Source: Cryptomeria japonica
Lineage: Eukaryota > Streptophyta > Pinopsida > Cupressales > Cupressaceae
Reading direction: 5' to 3'
Length of the DNA: 64,000 nt
Assembly: GCF_030272615.1 (NCBI RefSeq)
Contig: NC_081413.1
Span: forward strand, 165,933,080-165,997,079
Positions 34,289 to 47,268 of the stretch are shown piece after piece. Under the pieces are notes generated by a model that saw only the letters and a list, made by a program, of their open reading frames with translations, was not told the origin of the DNA and ran no database searches. The position numbers and the translations under genes are program-made. How positions within the stretch are numbered: position 1 is the stretch's first letter; the number at the start of each line of letters is the position of its first letter.

Positions 34289-35296
34289 CTAATCTGTAGG
34301 AAGCTTAACTTGCGGTATATCAGTGGTGATGGGATCTTTATAGATCCATTTCACTAAGTCCTCATCTTGGGTTTCTTCTTCTTGACTCTTTCCAAGGATG
34401 AAAGGCATTAAAGCAAATGCTGGCATGATTAATGGTTGCTGGAGTAACTGTTGTGGTTTACCATGTGTTCTAGGAGAAGTGGGAATTTGTCCCACACAAA
34501 AGAGTTGACTCAAGTTGTATTCCCTAGGACCTTCCTCTACTATTTTCATTTTAAGCTTTTCTTGCTTTGGTATAGTGGTGTTCGAACTGGCAAGAGAGGT
34601 GGGACTTATATATGATGTGGAGGAAATGGCTTCTCTATTGTTAGGAACGGTAATCTCTGGTTGATGGCTGATATTATGGCAATATGCAAAGAGATTTGCA
34701 TCACCTAGGATTGTGGTCTCTACACCGTTATGGGGGAACTTGATACATTGATGGTAGGTAGATGGAACGACTTGCATGGCATGTATCCAAGGTCTTCCTA
34801 ACAATAGATTGTATGGCAGAGGAAGGTCCAGAACTTGACAGATGATGTGTTTTACCGCAGGGCCTACTCGGATTGGTAGTACCACAACTCCTTTGGATGA
34901 ACGCTTCGCATCATCATATGATTTGATTGTGATCTTCTTGCGAGGATCCATTGATTCTATGGCATATCCCAATGCTGTGACCAACTATAGTGTACAAATA
35001 TTTAGGTTTGCTCCATTATCGATCAATACTCGCTTGATCCTATGCTGGTTGATAAAGCCTTCAATGTGTAGTGAAGCGTTATGAGGTTGCTGGAAGGAAG
35101 AGTTGTCACTTTCGGAAAAAGTGAGACAAGGTGATGACTTTAGACTTCCAACCATGGCTTGAAATTGGTTTGTATTCAGGTTTGCAGGGATTGACACCTC
35201 TTGGAGAGCTTGATCCAAGATTGTTTTATGAGATGGTGATAGGCGCAATAGCTCTAAAATGGATATAAGCGCAGGCGGTTTGTCTAATTGTTCCAC
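34289..35296 (-). pseudogene. gypsy-2 protease
   Basis: 34985-35296 carries ALISILELLRLSPSHKTILDQ and the active site VLIDNGANLNICTL. IDNGA replaces the IDGGA of gypsy-1, the Asp being kept. An in-frame TAG follows. 34289-34984 continues ALGYAIESMDPRKKITIKSY, GVVVLPIRVGP and the conserved PYNLLLGRPWIHAMQVVPS. Downstream is a variable tail (FAYCHNISHQP, IPTSPRTHGKPQQ). It is in the same frame as gag. Confidence 0.9.
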
Positions 35297-35529
35297 AAGA
35301 TTGTACTACTTTGGGATGGAGGTGGTGCCTTATGGAGTTTCTTTTATGGTGACCTTGCCACATCGTGTAACAACATTGCAATTAGAGTTGGGATTTTTGA
35401 TGGTTATAGTTGCAACTTGTTCACTGGCATCATACAGATGATTTACAGTGTAATTATATGCAACCTACGTATAATCTATGGTATCAGTGCCTCACTTGGA
35501 AGTGGAAGGACCCCTTTAATCTTGTGACG

Positions 35530-37072
35530 GAAGTGGATTTTTGAACATCAGATGATCATTGTTTGTTGTTTTTGGGTCATGTCCTTCGATTTCAATTTCA
35601 CTTCGGTCAATAAGATCCTGAATAAGATCTTTCAATCAGTGACAATTACTTGTCTTGTGTCCTCTCCCTTGGTGGAAATCACAGTGTTCAATATCTCGCC
35701 ACCATGCAGGTTTGACCTGAGGCTCATAGTTTGATGTTTTAGGTAAAGTGACCAAATTTTGAGAAAGGAGTTGTCGCAATACTGTTTCAATGGGTTCCCC
35801 TAAGGGAGTGTATGTTCATTTTTGTTTTTGCTGACGAGGTCTTGGTTCATCGTGAGATGTGATGTGACCTTGATTGGAAGGAACATTTGTGTTATTCTAA
35901 GGTGGAGGATTCTATCCTGCAAACCGAACCATAGGTTGTGCACTTTTTATAGTCCTGACATCCACAACCCCATCGTTGACGATATTCTTGTTTTTGTTCC
36001 AGAAGCTTGGTTTATCACTATTGAAGAGTGGGCAAGGACTATCCTTTGGTTCATTATATATTTTGATAAGTCCTTTCTTGATGAGTGCCCGTTCACATTT
36101 CAAACCCTTGGTGATCATATCATTAAAAGAGTCTATGTCTTTGACATCCAGGTGAAATTCCATTTCTTCGTTTAAGTTGGAAATGAATATTTCCACTAGT
36201 TCTCATTCAGGTAACTGAAGAGAACACCTACTAGACATTTGACACCATCGTTGCAGGAATACTGAGAATAGTTCAGCTGGTTTTTGTTTAGTGTTGCATA
36301 GATCAGCCATGGTGATGTCGCATTCAATGTTATGAGAGTAATGAGCGAGGAATTTCTGGATGAGTTCCTCAAATGTTCTAATGCCACCTGATAGTCGGGA
36401 AAACCATGATGTGGTTGTTCCTCCCAAGCTTTGGGGAAAAAGGTGCATTAGGTATATGTCTTCATATGCCATTTCGAGGCAAGCGGAATGAAATTCTCTG
36501 ACATGATCGTGAGGATCTCCCTTTCCTCTATATTTTTCAAATTTGGGTGTTTCGAATCCTCATGGAAAAGGTGGCATATAAAGATTCCTATCAAAAGGAT
36601 AGGGACAAATGTCATTGAGTGAGAATTGGTTAGTTTTGACACCACTATGAAGTTGTTGGGCGAGATTCTTGACTTGTTGCTGCAACATCTCCATTTCATT
36701 TGGAGGAGGAGGTGGTGGGTTACCTCGAGGAATGTTATATCTGATGGGAACTCTACCTCTTTCCTCTTCATGGTGACTTTGTTGTTCTAATGCTTGTCTT
36801 AATTGGGCAAGATCAAAGTCAGAGGGGAGTTTTGCTCCTTCTTGAGTGAGCTTTAAAAAGTGAGCATCCACATTGCTCCTGAGTATTTCATCAAAAAGTT
36901 TGTTAAAGAGAGGGTTATGTTGGGCCCTTTCTATTGTTGTAGGAGTGGGAGTTCTTGGGTTTTTATCATTTGCATTTCCTCCAAGTGCTTCTTGAAATTC
37001 ATTGAGATTTTCCTCTTCTTCTTCTTCCATTTCTATTTCTCGTTGCCTTGACTGTGATCGGGTTTGGGCCAT
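35530..37072 (-). pseudogene. gypsy-2 gag and nucleocapsid finger
   Basis: Starts MAQTRSQSRQREIEMEEEEE at 37072. A Pro-rich patch (GNPPPPPPNEMEMLQ) is followed by FSLNDICPYPFDRNLYMPPFP. A TGA at about 36558 interrupts what continues in frame as KFEKYRGKGDPHDHVREF and LGGTTTSWFSRLSGGIRTFEEL, the gag core. Another TGA lies before ELVEIFISNLNEEMEFHL. Beyond 35912, same frame, comes PWWRD-like KPAWWRDIEHCDFHQGRGH and KTSNC, an intact CX2HX4HX4C finger (35642-35682) followed by LKDLIQDLIDRSEI. Every break seen is a stop and none is a shift. Confidence 0.9.
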
Positions 37073-38607
37073 TTTGTTTACAAGCTTTTATGGAAGTTGT
37101 GTGAAAATGATGATGAGTTTTTGATGAAATGAGAGATTGATGGGTGGTGAATTGTGTTGCATGTAGATCTCTAGCACTTTTAAGGTAGATGTAACTGAAA
37201 TTCCTTCTTTGAATTGCTTGTTTGTTTTTGATAAGGTTGGATGTGATAAGGTGTAGAGAAATCTGAGATGTGTTACAGATTTAACTACCTAGTAATGAGA
37301 GGATTCACTCATGAACTAGTTTTAACCTACGTAGATGTGTCTCTTAGGATGAGCTTATCCTAGATGTAGAAACAATCTAAAAAGTGATGTGATGTGTTTG
37401 ATTCAAGCAATACCTAAAAAGAGAACTTGGGACAAGAACCTCTTAATGTTTTGAGAGTTGGAAATGGATTGATGATGAAGTGATGATGTATGAGTAAGAT
37501 AATGGATGAAAATGTTTTTAACTTCAATAAAAGCTGTGTCACAAATGGGACAAACTCTACCTCTTCCCTTTCGAGTGTTGGTGGTATTTCTCGAGCTATG
37601 TTGTATGTGATACAAACATTTGGGAAAAAGTTGGGATTAATCTTACCTCCTTGGTTTTTGTGATAACTCAGAGCTCTATATTGCATAAAAGCTCTGCGGT
37701 TCAATGACTCTGAATCAAATTCATTTGTTTTGCCTTGAAGGTAGAGATGCATGTGATGCAGAAAAACTCTATGAGAGACAAAAATTTGTTTATTTATATA
37801 GAAGAATTTCCTCCTTTTGATCAAAGCCTTTGAGCTCAATGGTCTTCTTTTCAAGTTGATATTCTGATGATGCTTCTTCTTTCGCAAGATGTGAAGAATG
37901 GTCATAAAGTTTGATTCTTTGTTGTTTGCACTTTGTTTTTGATATTTTTGGTTGTTTTGAAAAATGTTTGGTTGGATGAGTACTTTGTTTTTGGAATTGA
38001 TTTTTTTGATTTTTCTTTGACAAGAAAACAAAGCAAGCACACAAACACAGGAATGTTGCCTCAAAGGCACAAATGAGTATGGGTCTAGATCAACCCAATC
38101 CTTGGACTTTTATATGACCCTTCCTTTAGATATATTTTAAGGTGTATTTCCAAAGCTTGAAGTCGGCTCAATTTGCACTTGGTCTTGACTAAAATGAAAA
38201 CACTTCAAACACTTTTTATTCCTAAGGTCAAATGGCCAGTTGTGATAAATTTAGCCCACATCTTGATATTTCTTCGACTTTGGTACTACATACCTTATGA
38301 ATCCCACCGTGGTACGTAAGGATGTGATATACTAAGTCTTGCACGAGCATAACAAATAGATGATCCCTATGATGGGGGAGTCACCACTTTTATCAAGCCA
38401 CCAGTGAATTTTCAAAAAGCTATGTTTCTACTCAAGGAAATATGTATGGTGAGTATCTTGGGAGCAAAACCATCTATGCTCTTGCACTAAATTATATCGC
38501 AAATATCCTCAATCAATAGAATGGGTGGGCTACTCCTTAAAGGTGTTTAGTCATGTTCGATGTTTTTGGACATAAGTTCATTTTGCAGTGACTCACTTAA
38601 GAGCCTT

Positions 38608-38648
38608 GTAACTAGTAGTGGGGCCCATTTGTCCTTTTGGCTAGTTAC
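38608..38648. other. Leader hairpin with GGGCC loop
   Basis: GTAACTAG (38608-38615) pairs perfectly with CTAGTTAC (38641-38648) around a 25-nt loop holding GGGGCCC. The gypsy-1 homologue at 16600-16633 has a different 8-bp stem and GGGCC in the loop. Confidence 0.65.
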
Positions 38649-39472
38649 ACTGTAGGAACAACTATACCCAAGGCTACATCTTTCACTCTCACCTAATTTT
38701 TATAGCGGCTCGAAGGATTTACTGCATGAGGTCATTCCCAAGAGTGATGTGTCTCTTGGCAGGCCTCTCTTAAAAAGTTTTTTTTTTTTTTTTGAGTGTT
38801 ACTAACACTTTTCTCTTGCACCTAGGACCATGAAAGCCAAGGGAGAGGATAGTGTGTGTTAGAAGTAGGACCACTCGACCAACTTTTTGCACAAGTGTGC
38901 CAAGCACGAAAACACTTGTTCTTTTTAACTTGTCATTGCAATGTGATCTAACTATTTGGAGATGTTGCTCTAACATTCATGGTGCTCTTTTTAACTTCAA
39001 ATGCAAAGGTTTGAGTAAACTAGAATTTTGAAAATCCTGGTCAACTGAACTTGAAGCACATATGCATGAAGAAAAATCGCTTTGCAAAAAGTTTTAAACA
39101 AGTTGATTGTATATTTTATGTGCACCAAAAATTGAAGTGTGGATTGTAAATTCTTTAGTTTGATGCAAAAAAATGGAATTGTTGATTTTAAGCACCAATT
39201 AAAGTGTGTTTCCTAACTTGCAAGAAAACAAATGTTGTTTTGTTCAGTTTTAATGCACCAAAGAAACAAGTGATCCTAACTGGAAAGCAAGGGAAAGTTT
39301 GTTTGTTCAAGTTTTAAAACACCAAAATAAAGTTTTTGATTTTTAAAAAGGTGAGTTTTTAAACCCGCACAAACAACAACCAGTTAGTAAAATCCATATC
39401 TAAGGGGGGCTTCCACAAGCCTAAAATTTTTCACTTTTTCGGTTACAAGGTCTTTTTAACAACGTTCTGTTA

Positions 39473-39709
39473 CAATAGCGCTAGTCTGTGTTGGAACAAA
39501 AGTGCTATTTAACTCAAACGCGCTAAAAGAAAAAGAAAGACAGAGAAGGCAAAAGTGCTTAAATAGGGTCAATAGCTCCAAAACAGGGTCAAAAGCGCTC
39601 AAACCATGTCAATAGCGCTAATCTTGATACAATAGCGCTATTGTAAGAACAATAACACCAGAACAACAAGTATCAATAGCGCTATAACATGATCAATAGC
39701 GCTAAAGCG
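39473..39709 (-). repeat. CAATAGCGC motif array, 5' side of gypsy-2
   Basis: Five exact CAATAGCGC copies on the plus strand plus variants (CAAAAGCGC, CAAAAGTGC). It includes an 18-bp perfect palindrome TACAATAGCGCTATTGTA at 39628-39645. It is the reverse complement of the array at 24533-24832, so in the element RNA the two ends carry complementary words. Confidence 0.75.
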
Positions 39710-39777
39710 CAACCCGTGTGACAATTTCAACATTCAAACATGTTATTGGTTAAAAAAAATGATCTCTTGGGTGTTTG

Positions 39778-39799
39778 GATTCACGTCGGGTTCACCAAA
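39778..39799 (-). other. gypsy-2 primer binding site
   Basis: The minus strand TTTGGTGAACCCGACGTGAA directly follows the LTR end GCATCA. The position and TGG start fit a tRNA primer site. I did not assign the tRNA. Confidence 0.75.
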
Positions 39800-41185
39800 T
39801 GATGCTTTGCAAAATGGACAAGGTTAGCAAATGACAAACAACACAAGACAAGAAATTGTTAGTGTTAGTAAATCAAAAACTAATCTAAACAGGCATATCA
39901 AAAGAGATGCCAAAAACATGAGAGAATATTTAACTACAAAAGTAAATATGATGTTGCATCTCCAAATGCCTCCTAACATGCTCTTGGCTCCTTCTCCTTT
40001 GTTCCTCTCCTCTCCAAGTTCCAAAATAGTGTAGCTTTCAGCAGCTTTTTGCACTATGGATGCTTATGGAGGATCGAGATTTTAGTATTTTGCTCCAAAT
40101 GTAAAATGAAAAGCTAAAATACTAGATGCTATTAAAAATGATTGATTTTAACCAAAATAACAAGATATTAGTTTGCTATGCTAAATGCTCTCTAAAATGC
40201 CTATAGGTTAAATGCATACAAGTTTTCAGGATCTGGATTATGAAGAAATGGGCTCTGTTTATAGGAAAAATGGAGAAATGGATGGTTGAGATTGAGCAAT
40301 CTCAATCAGGGTTAGGATTGAATGATTTTCAATCCATGTGAGGGCTTTCAACCCAATCCCAGGATGACAAGTGTTAATGTGAGATAGGTTGAGAGGAGAG
40401 GGAATACGCATTAAATGCTTGATATGACCTTGGGAGTTAAGGTCAAGGTTAGTTGATTGAATGAACTCTTTATTCAAAGAATAAAGCTTTTATCCAATGG
40501 ATAAACTCTTGTGCAAAAGGCAAGAGGGATAAACATGGTCAAAGCAATAAATGTTTGGGGAGACAAGTTTGAAATAACCATAAATGGTTATGTAAGAGCC
40601 ATTAATGGTCATGTAAGAGCCATTAGTGGTTTTGGAAGACTTTGGAGGTTAAATTGTTGAACACACAAAGCATTAAATTCTTTTCAAAGACTTTTGAAGT
40701 CTTTGAGAAGTGACTCCATTTTGCTTAGGAATGTGACAATAATTAGGAGATGGATTAGGCTAATTAGGAAGGGGTTAGAAGAATCTAGAAGGGGATTAGA
40801 TTTGCAAGTGGATTTGGTGGGTGAGGGAAAATAAGATTTTATTAAAATAAAAATTCATTTATTTCAATAAATGTGTGCAAGTTTCATTTGTAGGAAAATG
40901 CAAGTTGGGGGGGGGATAATGATTTAAATAAATGTTTAATTTAATTTATTTAGAAGAGGAATAGGGGGATTTAATTAAATAAATAGATTTTATTTATTTA
41001 ATTGATTTGTGAACTTGGTTTTAATGAATGAATTAAAATAAATTGAATAATTTACTTAATTAATAGGAGAATGTTTGAAGATGAATTAATTAAATATTAA
41101 TTAATTAACTCATGGCTAGTGGATTTTTAATCAAATAAATAGAAAATATTTATTTAATTAAGCTGGACAGATTTGTGTGACTACA
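39800..41185 (-). repeat. gypsy-2 5' LTR
   Basis: 1386 bp, starts TGATGCTTTGC, ends GTGTGACTACA, then GATCC. TATA-like TATAAACAG on minus strand at 40255-40263. It pairs with 22558-23953. Confidence 0.97.
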
Positions 41186-41190
41186 GATCC

Positions 41191-43423
41191 AAATCAATCC
41201 CATAATGAAATTTATTCATATAATATTATGATTCCACATTATAAAATTCTATTCAAAGCATCAAATTCTAACTTTCATCCAATTCACATTTTGGGACAAA
41301 TCCAGTCATGGAGGTCATCCACCTTTGATGGTCCTCCAAAAAGCTTCAAAATTTAAACTTCACCAATCAAAATTTTGAGAAAAACCATTGATCTACATTT
41401 ACACAATACTCCAAAAGTGCAATAAAATCATCATTTCACCCATCCATAAAAAAATGGGCATAGTTTCCCCATATAAACCCACAATTTCAAAATTACAAAC
41501 ATGGAATTCAAATGAACAAATAAAAGTCCAAATTTAAATGATGGAGAAGTTCTTAATCATTCCACGAACCATTTGCAAGAAGATTTAAACACTCGAATTG
41601 AGAAAGAAATGAGAAATCAAGATCCATACCATCAAACTCATAGAAAGTTAAAATGAAAGTGAGATCCACACACACCAAAATAGCCTATGAAATCGAAACA
41701 ACTTGTAAAGCTCATGAACATGAATCCTTTGAGTGTCTACCCTCAAAATTATACCTAATTAATTCAGAAATTTCATCAATAAAAAATAGCCATGTAGGGT
41801 TTGAGAGAAAAAGTCATGTAAAATAGAATAACTGTTGAAAATGAGCTCTAATAACAAAATATAAACTCACTTTTTGAGTGAGAAATAAAACAATAATAAA
41901 AATCAATTTAAAGCAAATATCAATTAAATCTCCAAGATGACCACCAAGATAAAATCATGCAATCCACATAAAATTGTATACATTTAAGCCATATACACAA
42001 TTATATATTAAATCACCACCATAGTATTTAAATATCATTAATATAAGCATTATAATAGCAACAATTTTACAATTGACTGACTATGCACAAACAATCATTA
42101 TGGGTCTTACACAAATATGCATTAGGTTGACTGGACATTACCAAAATTGTAATCAAAGGTGTAAATAGATTAAATTAAGGAAATCATCCAAATTAGAAAT
42201 GATGGCTATGGCTGGGTAAGATTAATGGCCAATGTGATATCTCCTATAACCATCAACAGGGATCTGGGCATGCTCAAACATGTGGAGCCAGGTGGAGTCG
42301 ATCCCCTGTACCTATAGTCACTAAAAAAATCACACGTGAAGTGTACCTGCTCATGCATATTCATACATATATATAAATAATCGAAGTACTAAAATCATTA
42401 TAAGGGGATTTTAACATCGTATGCATTCTCATGTATTCAAATGATGTTATAACATCCCTTTCACATCCAATCATCAATTAAAGTATAGTAATAATAATCT
42501 TATCTAATTAACTACATCAAATTACAACTTCGATATTATTTCATTGCAACGTTAAGCATAGAAATATTCCCCAAATGGTCAACATCAAAACCTCCTCATC
42601 ATCCTCATAATAGTCCACTACATCTAACATGCATATCATTAATTGCATCGATAAGAATTTAATATCTTTAATGAAATAAAATAACATAAACATATTTACT
42701 ACTTTTAATTTAGACAATCATGTTAACATCACTTGTTGCATTCCAATCATTAATTAAATCAACATCCATATCGACATCTCACATGTGGCAGTTTTGAATC
42801 AATACATCAGTCCATCATATAATCATCAAATGCATAATAGGTAATCACTCATCTCAATGCAACTGCATAATCACAAATCACCATATGGAAATCCAACACA
42901 TAATGGGTCTAGAACAATCACAAAACATATATCAAACACAAAGTAAGATATGCACTCAAGGTCATACACAACAAGAAATGAAGCATCCATAATAAGATCA
43001 AAGCACCACATAATGATTTACATCCAAAATGCAAATGAAACAACCATAGGCACATAGCCAAATCCACATCAAGAAGAAAAAATGTAGAACAAAAATCTGG
43101 AGGGACATTATACCTTATCTCCTATATTTATTTATGTGTTCCCTTGTATGGCATCTGTCTTTCTTTATACATGATTTTTTATCATCTTCACTTTATATTT
43201 CACTTGAAGTCATATTAATATAATATTTTAAAAAAACTTAGACATCTTGACCATGTCTATATATTTTCCTTACTCTTATTTTTCAAGTACAATACTAATG
43301 GACTTGAGGTAAAATACCCTAGAAACATGCCTCAAAATGTGTGATTTTTTTACTAAACAATGGATTGATATGTTAAAATAATGTTGAATTTGGGGACGAG
43401 ATTCATCCCAAGTTTTGGGACAC
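41191..43423. other. No gene seen; possibly LTR of decayed gypsy-3
   Basis: AT-rich with no motif-bearing frames. At 43424 the minus strand reads AAAAGGGGGTATAAAAA then TGTGTCCC, which could be a polypurine tract and LTR start of gypsy-3. No second LTR was found. Confidence 0.35.
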
Positions 43424-43509
43424 ATTTTTATACCCCCTTTTGGCCCACACAAAACTTTTTTTGCCACCTTTATTCATCCATCTATCCATGGATGGGAATT
43501 TACACTCTT

Positions 43510-44010
43510 TTCAAGCATAATATCAATCAAATTCCAAAAAGTTGACCAAAATATATCAACAAGCTTTGTTCCTATCTAAAAAGTTGACATTGGAAGCACA
43601 ACATTCACTCATACATTACCCAATAATATTTCAACGACTTATTTTCTTATAATAGTCTTTTTAAATGGTGTCAATATGCACATCTCTCTAAATCTATCAC
43701 CTGCGATAAACAAAAAATCATTTCCATGAGTACTAAAATTGGTAGCATTCCTACAAAATCCATAGATATGATTATTCATGATCTTTTTTTGGATAGAATA
43801 ATATAAATATATTCCTTCTTTTTCTATGTTAGATTTACTTATACACCGAAATTTGTATCTTCTAACAAACCTTGCTACTTCTTACTATGTTTTGGTTAAA
43901 ACATTTAGCTTTGTAAATGAGCCACTATCATTATAATAACCACATTTTCCCAACTTGTAGAGGAAGCCATCTTTAAGTTTTAATACCACTCGTTTGTTAT
44001 CTCATCTCCT
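43510..44010 (-). pseudogene. gypsy-3 integrase remnant
   Basis: Minus strand reads LKLKDGFLYKLGK (about 43975), then ISMDFVGMLP (about 43760), the first catalytic Asp block. After a shift comes NDFLFIAGDRFREMCILTPFKKTI, the equivalent of the usual DRFSKMAHFIPCKKT, and lower down DIFWSTFWNLIDIML, matching the region after the second Asp. The second Asp and Glu are not clearly readable. No chromodomain was recognised between here and 43424. Confidence 0.75.
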
Positions 44011-44799
44011 TGAGCTTGTATCTATTTGAAATTCTCCCCAAAATCTACAACTCAGGAATATATCTCTACGTATGCCTCTTTAGGAAAAGGCTCTAGTTGA
44101 GCCACCATAGCCATATCTAACATAGGTTTTGAGATTAATGGCCTAGATAACATATTCAATGCCATGTTATCAATATCTTTCTAAGGCTTGATCACCATAT
44201 TAAATTGTTACAAAAAACCTATCCATTTATAGTGTGTTTCTTGTTCTATTTAATTTGTGCTTATAAATTTTGTAGAGGTGCTAGTATGTACAATAGTTTA
44301 TTTACAAAATCAATGCCTTAATTTCTTTATAGCCTAAATAGGTGCATATAATTATCTATCATATATATTGGTTTCCCTCTAATAGATAAAGTAAACATTT
44401 TGAATGATAACATAAAGGATTACCTCCTTGAAGCAAACTACCACCCATAATTTATATTTAGTTGCATCTTTTCTATCTCAAAAGTTTTCTACAAGTTAGG
44501 AAGAAAACCAAAAGAGCATGAGTACTCCTTTATTTTAATGTTAAAATATTACCTCATGCTCTTTAAACCTGATGGAAATTCCTCCCCATTATTGTAACTT
44601 GGTATATAGGTTAGACTATAGAAGAGAGAAGGAAAATTTCCTCATGAATTATATTTCACCTACAAAATCCCTAATTTTTGATGCACTCTATGTTGTACCC
44701 TATTCATAGTATCTTACACCTTATAAGGATCTATTCTCAACTCTCCCCATCTAATTACATGTCTTAAGTATTCCAATGACTACTATTTACTCACAATTT

Positions 44800-45378
44800 T
44801 TATAAATTTCATAGAAGTTGTATTTATTTTAAGACTTGCAAGTGCTTCTTAACATTGTTGAAACATTCTTCCCACATTGCAATAAAAATCAATATATCAT
44901 TTAGATATATAATTACACATGAATCTATGAAATTGTGTATTGCATAATTCAATGAGCCTAATAAAATTTAAAAGTGCTTTACATAATCAAAATATAAGAA
45001 CTAATCATTCATAAAGAATTTTATTTATTTTGAAGTGGTACTCTAAGTGTCCTTTCTATAAGCTTGATGATAACAAAACTTGAGATCCCACTCTATGAAG
45101 TACTTTGCATGTTGTGCTCAATCTAATAAATCATCTATCATTGGAATATATATCTACTCTTGATATTGATCTTATTCAAAGCTTTGTATTCAATGCAAAC
45201 TCTTCAAGAACCATCTTTCTTACATACCATCACAATAGATAAATTACACAATGAAGTAATTGGATAAATGATCCTAGTTTCTAATATATCTTGAAGTTTT
45301 TCCTTGACCTCATTTCTATTTAAAAGAGATTATTGGCATAATTTTATGTTTGCTAGAAGACATCAAGATAGGAATTAA
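44800..45378 (-). pseudogene. gypsy-3 reverse transcriptase remnant
   Basis: From the insertion border the minus strand reads IPILMSSSKHKIMPI, then NEVKEKLQDILETRIIYPI, MVCKKDGS, RVCIEYKALNKINIKSRY, and finally IIYLNDILIFIAMWEECFNNVKKHLQVL. The palm motif is YLND, where YLDD or YVDD is needed, so one catalytic Asp is Asn. Stops are frequent. The match in order and spacing to gypsy RT is unambiguous even though no long open frame survives. Confidence 0.85.
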
Positions 45379-46901
45379 TGATAGATCTGATACTAAATGT
45401 GTAGTACAGATGCTAAGCTAATAAGATGAGAGGGGGGGGGGGGTGAATCATACAATCTTAATCTTGCATAAAAACAACAGATTCAACCTCAGTAGCCTTA
45501 TCAGAAAAACTGTAAAGCATGCAAAATCATAAACAGATAAGATCACAAAACATATAACACCGGATTTAACGTGGAAACCCAAATAAGGAAAAACCACTGT
45601 GGGATTTCGGACCCACTAAGAAATATACTCTTCTAGAATATGCTCAGTTAAAAGCAAATCCTGTTAAAGATTACAAAACACATTGCTAGATGTGAACTGG
45701 TTAAGGGATTTCCTTCAGATCTGTTAGGATCTTCACTTTGTTAGAAGTGACCTTGTCAAAGGATTTCAAACACTCAATCAGAATGTCACCTTGCTAGAGG
45801 ATTTACAAATAAGACTGTTAAGTCCACTCGGTTAAGAGATTTTCTGTCACTTTACAAAATAACAGTAATAAAAATCTATCTGCAACTTCACATCTATAAT
45901 GCTAAAGCAGATTCTTATTTGCTCAATACAATCTAGTCATAGGACTTATCTTGTCCCTCTATTGGGCTCTATACTTTGTTTTCAAAATAGGTCTTCAAGC
46001 TTCAGTGCTCGGTAAATACTGTGTAGCAACCCCTATGCTTACACTTGCTCGCATACATTGTTTATCAACAGTTCCTTATTTATAAACAATTTGCCAACCG
46101 CTTAATCTCCTTGATCACATTTCCCATGATCAATCATAGCCATCAGATCTTCAAACTTGACTAGGTTCAATGTATCCTTCAATCTGAAAAATGTTTTACC
46201 CCGCCTTGGAACTTGCATATATTTATTGGAACTTGTGCTAGGGTATTGCGGTTCAATCTGAGCTGTAGATCTTCTTGCCGATTTTCCTTTGCCATAGATT
46301 CTTTAACAAACTTGATGCATGACATACCAATCATTTAATCAATTCTAGCTCTTCAGCTTCCTTCATTAAATAACACATTCAATTATTTAATGCATTCTGT
46401 TATTACTTAGTTGCAACTCGGTGAATATTAAACTTCACTCGGTAGACATTCCGCCTTCATTAACCGATAGCGATAACCTTAGGGTTTACCGACTAGGTTC
46501 TTTGCTCGGTAACATAGTATAGTATTAACTTTACAATTAACAACATATGTAAGATATCAAAAAAATCTAAAACATCATGATCTCATCATTGTCTATCTCG
46601 GTAATAGTTGCCCATTGAATAACTTATTTCTCCCCTTATTCATCATATTCTTTCTGTGTCTTTTACCGACTTCTTTATACTCATCAAAACATACTTCTTA
46701 AGATATGGCAACATCATATTGAATTAGATAATCAATTTCTTGACATCAATGACAAAATAATGATATTAAGATAGTAAATATCCTTAATCAGTTATATCCA
46801 TAATCATCAACAACCTTCTCATTATCCTTATTGAAATACCAACAATCTCTTAGTGTAATTGGAATGCCAATAATCTCTCTTTGTCTGTTATAATGCCAAC
46901 A
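45379..46901 (-). repeat. copia-2 3' LTR
   Basis: 1523 bp, TGATAG...CCAACA on the plus strand. It contains a 12-13 bp G run near 45432. TATA-like TATAAATA on the minus strand is at 46077-46084. It pairs with 51519-53064. Confidence 0.98.
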
Positions 46902-46916
46902 ATTTCCCCCTTTGGC
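46902..46916 (-). other. copia-2 polypurine tract
   Basis: The minus strand GCCAAAGGGGGAAAT directly precedes the 3' LTR start TGTTGG, the primer for plus-strand DNA synthesis. Confidence 0.85.
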
Positions 46917-47268
46917 ATTGATGGAAAAACCAATTGATTTGACCTAATTTGATTCGGATTCAGATTGCTGTAAAATGTTGAAATGCTCTCCTCCTGTCAT
47001 TAGAATTCTCCCCCATACATTAGTCTTCTCCCCCTTTGACAACAATGCCAAAAAGTAAAGAACTAAAACATAATTTCTTTCACTGAGAAGTGAATTCTTT
47101 ACTGATATGTGTCAATTTAGTCTCAGTCAGAGCATTTTGTCTTCAATTCCTGATCCCTGTTATTGTTCCCTGTACACCTTTAGAAAACCTCCTAAAGTGT
47201 GTAATTTAGCATCAACTCTTGAAAGATATTCCGTAGAGTCATCGAATTGATGCTTTCACCGAACTCGG

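Larger units (their letters stand above)
37073..39799 (-). other. gypsy-2 5' leader
   Basis: 2.7 kb non-coding region between gag and 5' LTR. 38450-38800 aligns patchily with gypsy-1 16290-16740 (for example AGTATCTTGGGAG with AGTGTCTTGGGAG). It contains the hairpin 38608-38648 and the motif array 39473-39709. A T run at 38779-38793 is present. Confidence 0.6.
22558..41185 (-). mobile_element. Ty3/gypsy Tat-like LTR retrotransposon with antisense gene (gypsy-2)
   Basis: 18,628 bp bounded by LTRs 22558-23953 and 39800-41185, with GATCC repeated outside both ends (22553-22557 and 41186-41190). The minus-strand interior runs leader, gag, finger/protease, G-patch-like linker, reverse transcriptase, RNase H, archaeal RNase H, integrase. 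A 5.8-kb 3' region follows, holding a plus-strand plant mobile domain gene. By hand count the LTRs differ at roughly 35-40 sites in about 1386, the least of the three measurable pairs, so it is the youngest of them. Gag and protease are in one frame and pol is in two further frames. Stops are scattered throughout. Confidence 0.97.

Noticed and set aside
38779-38793. T run as a Pol III terminator
   Set aside because: No tRNA or 5S-like A/B boxes upstream. Simple homopolymer.
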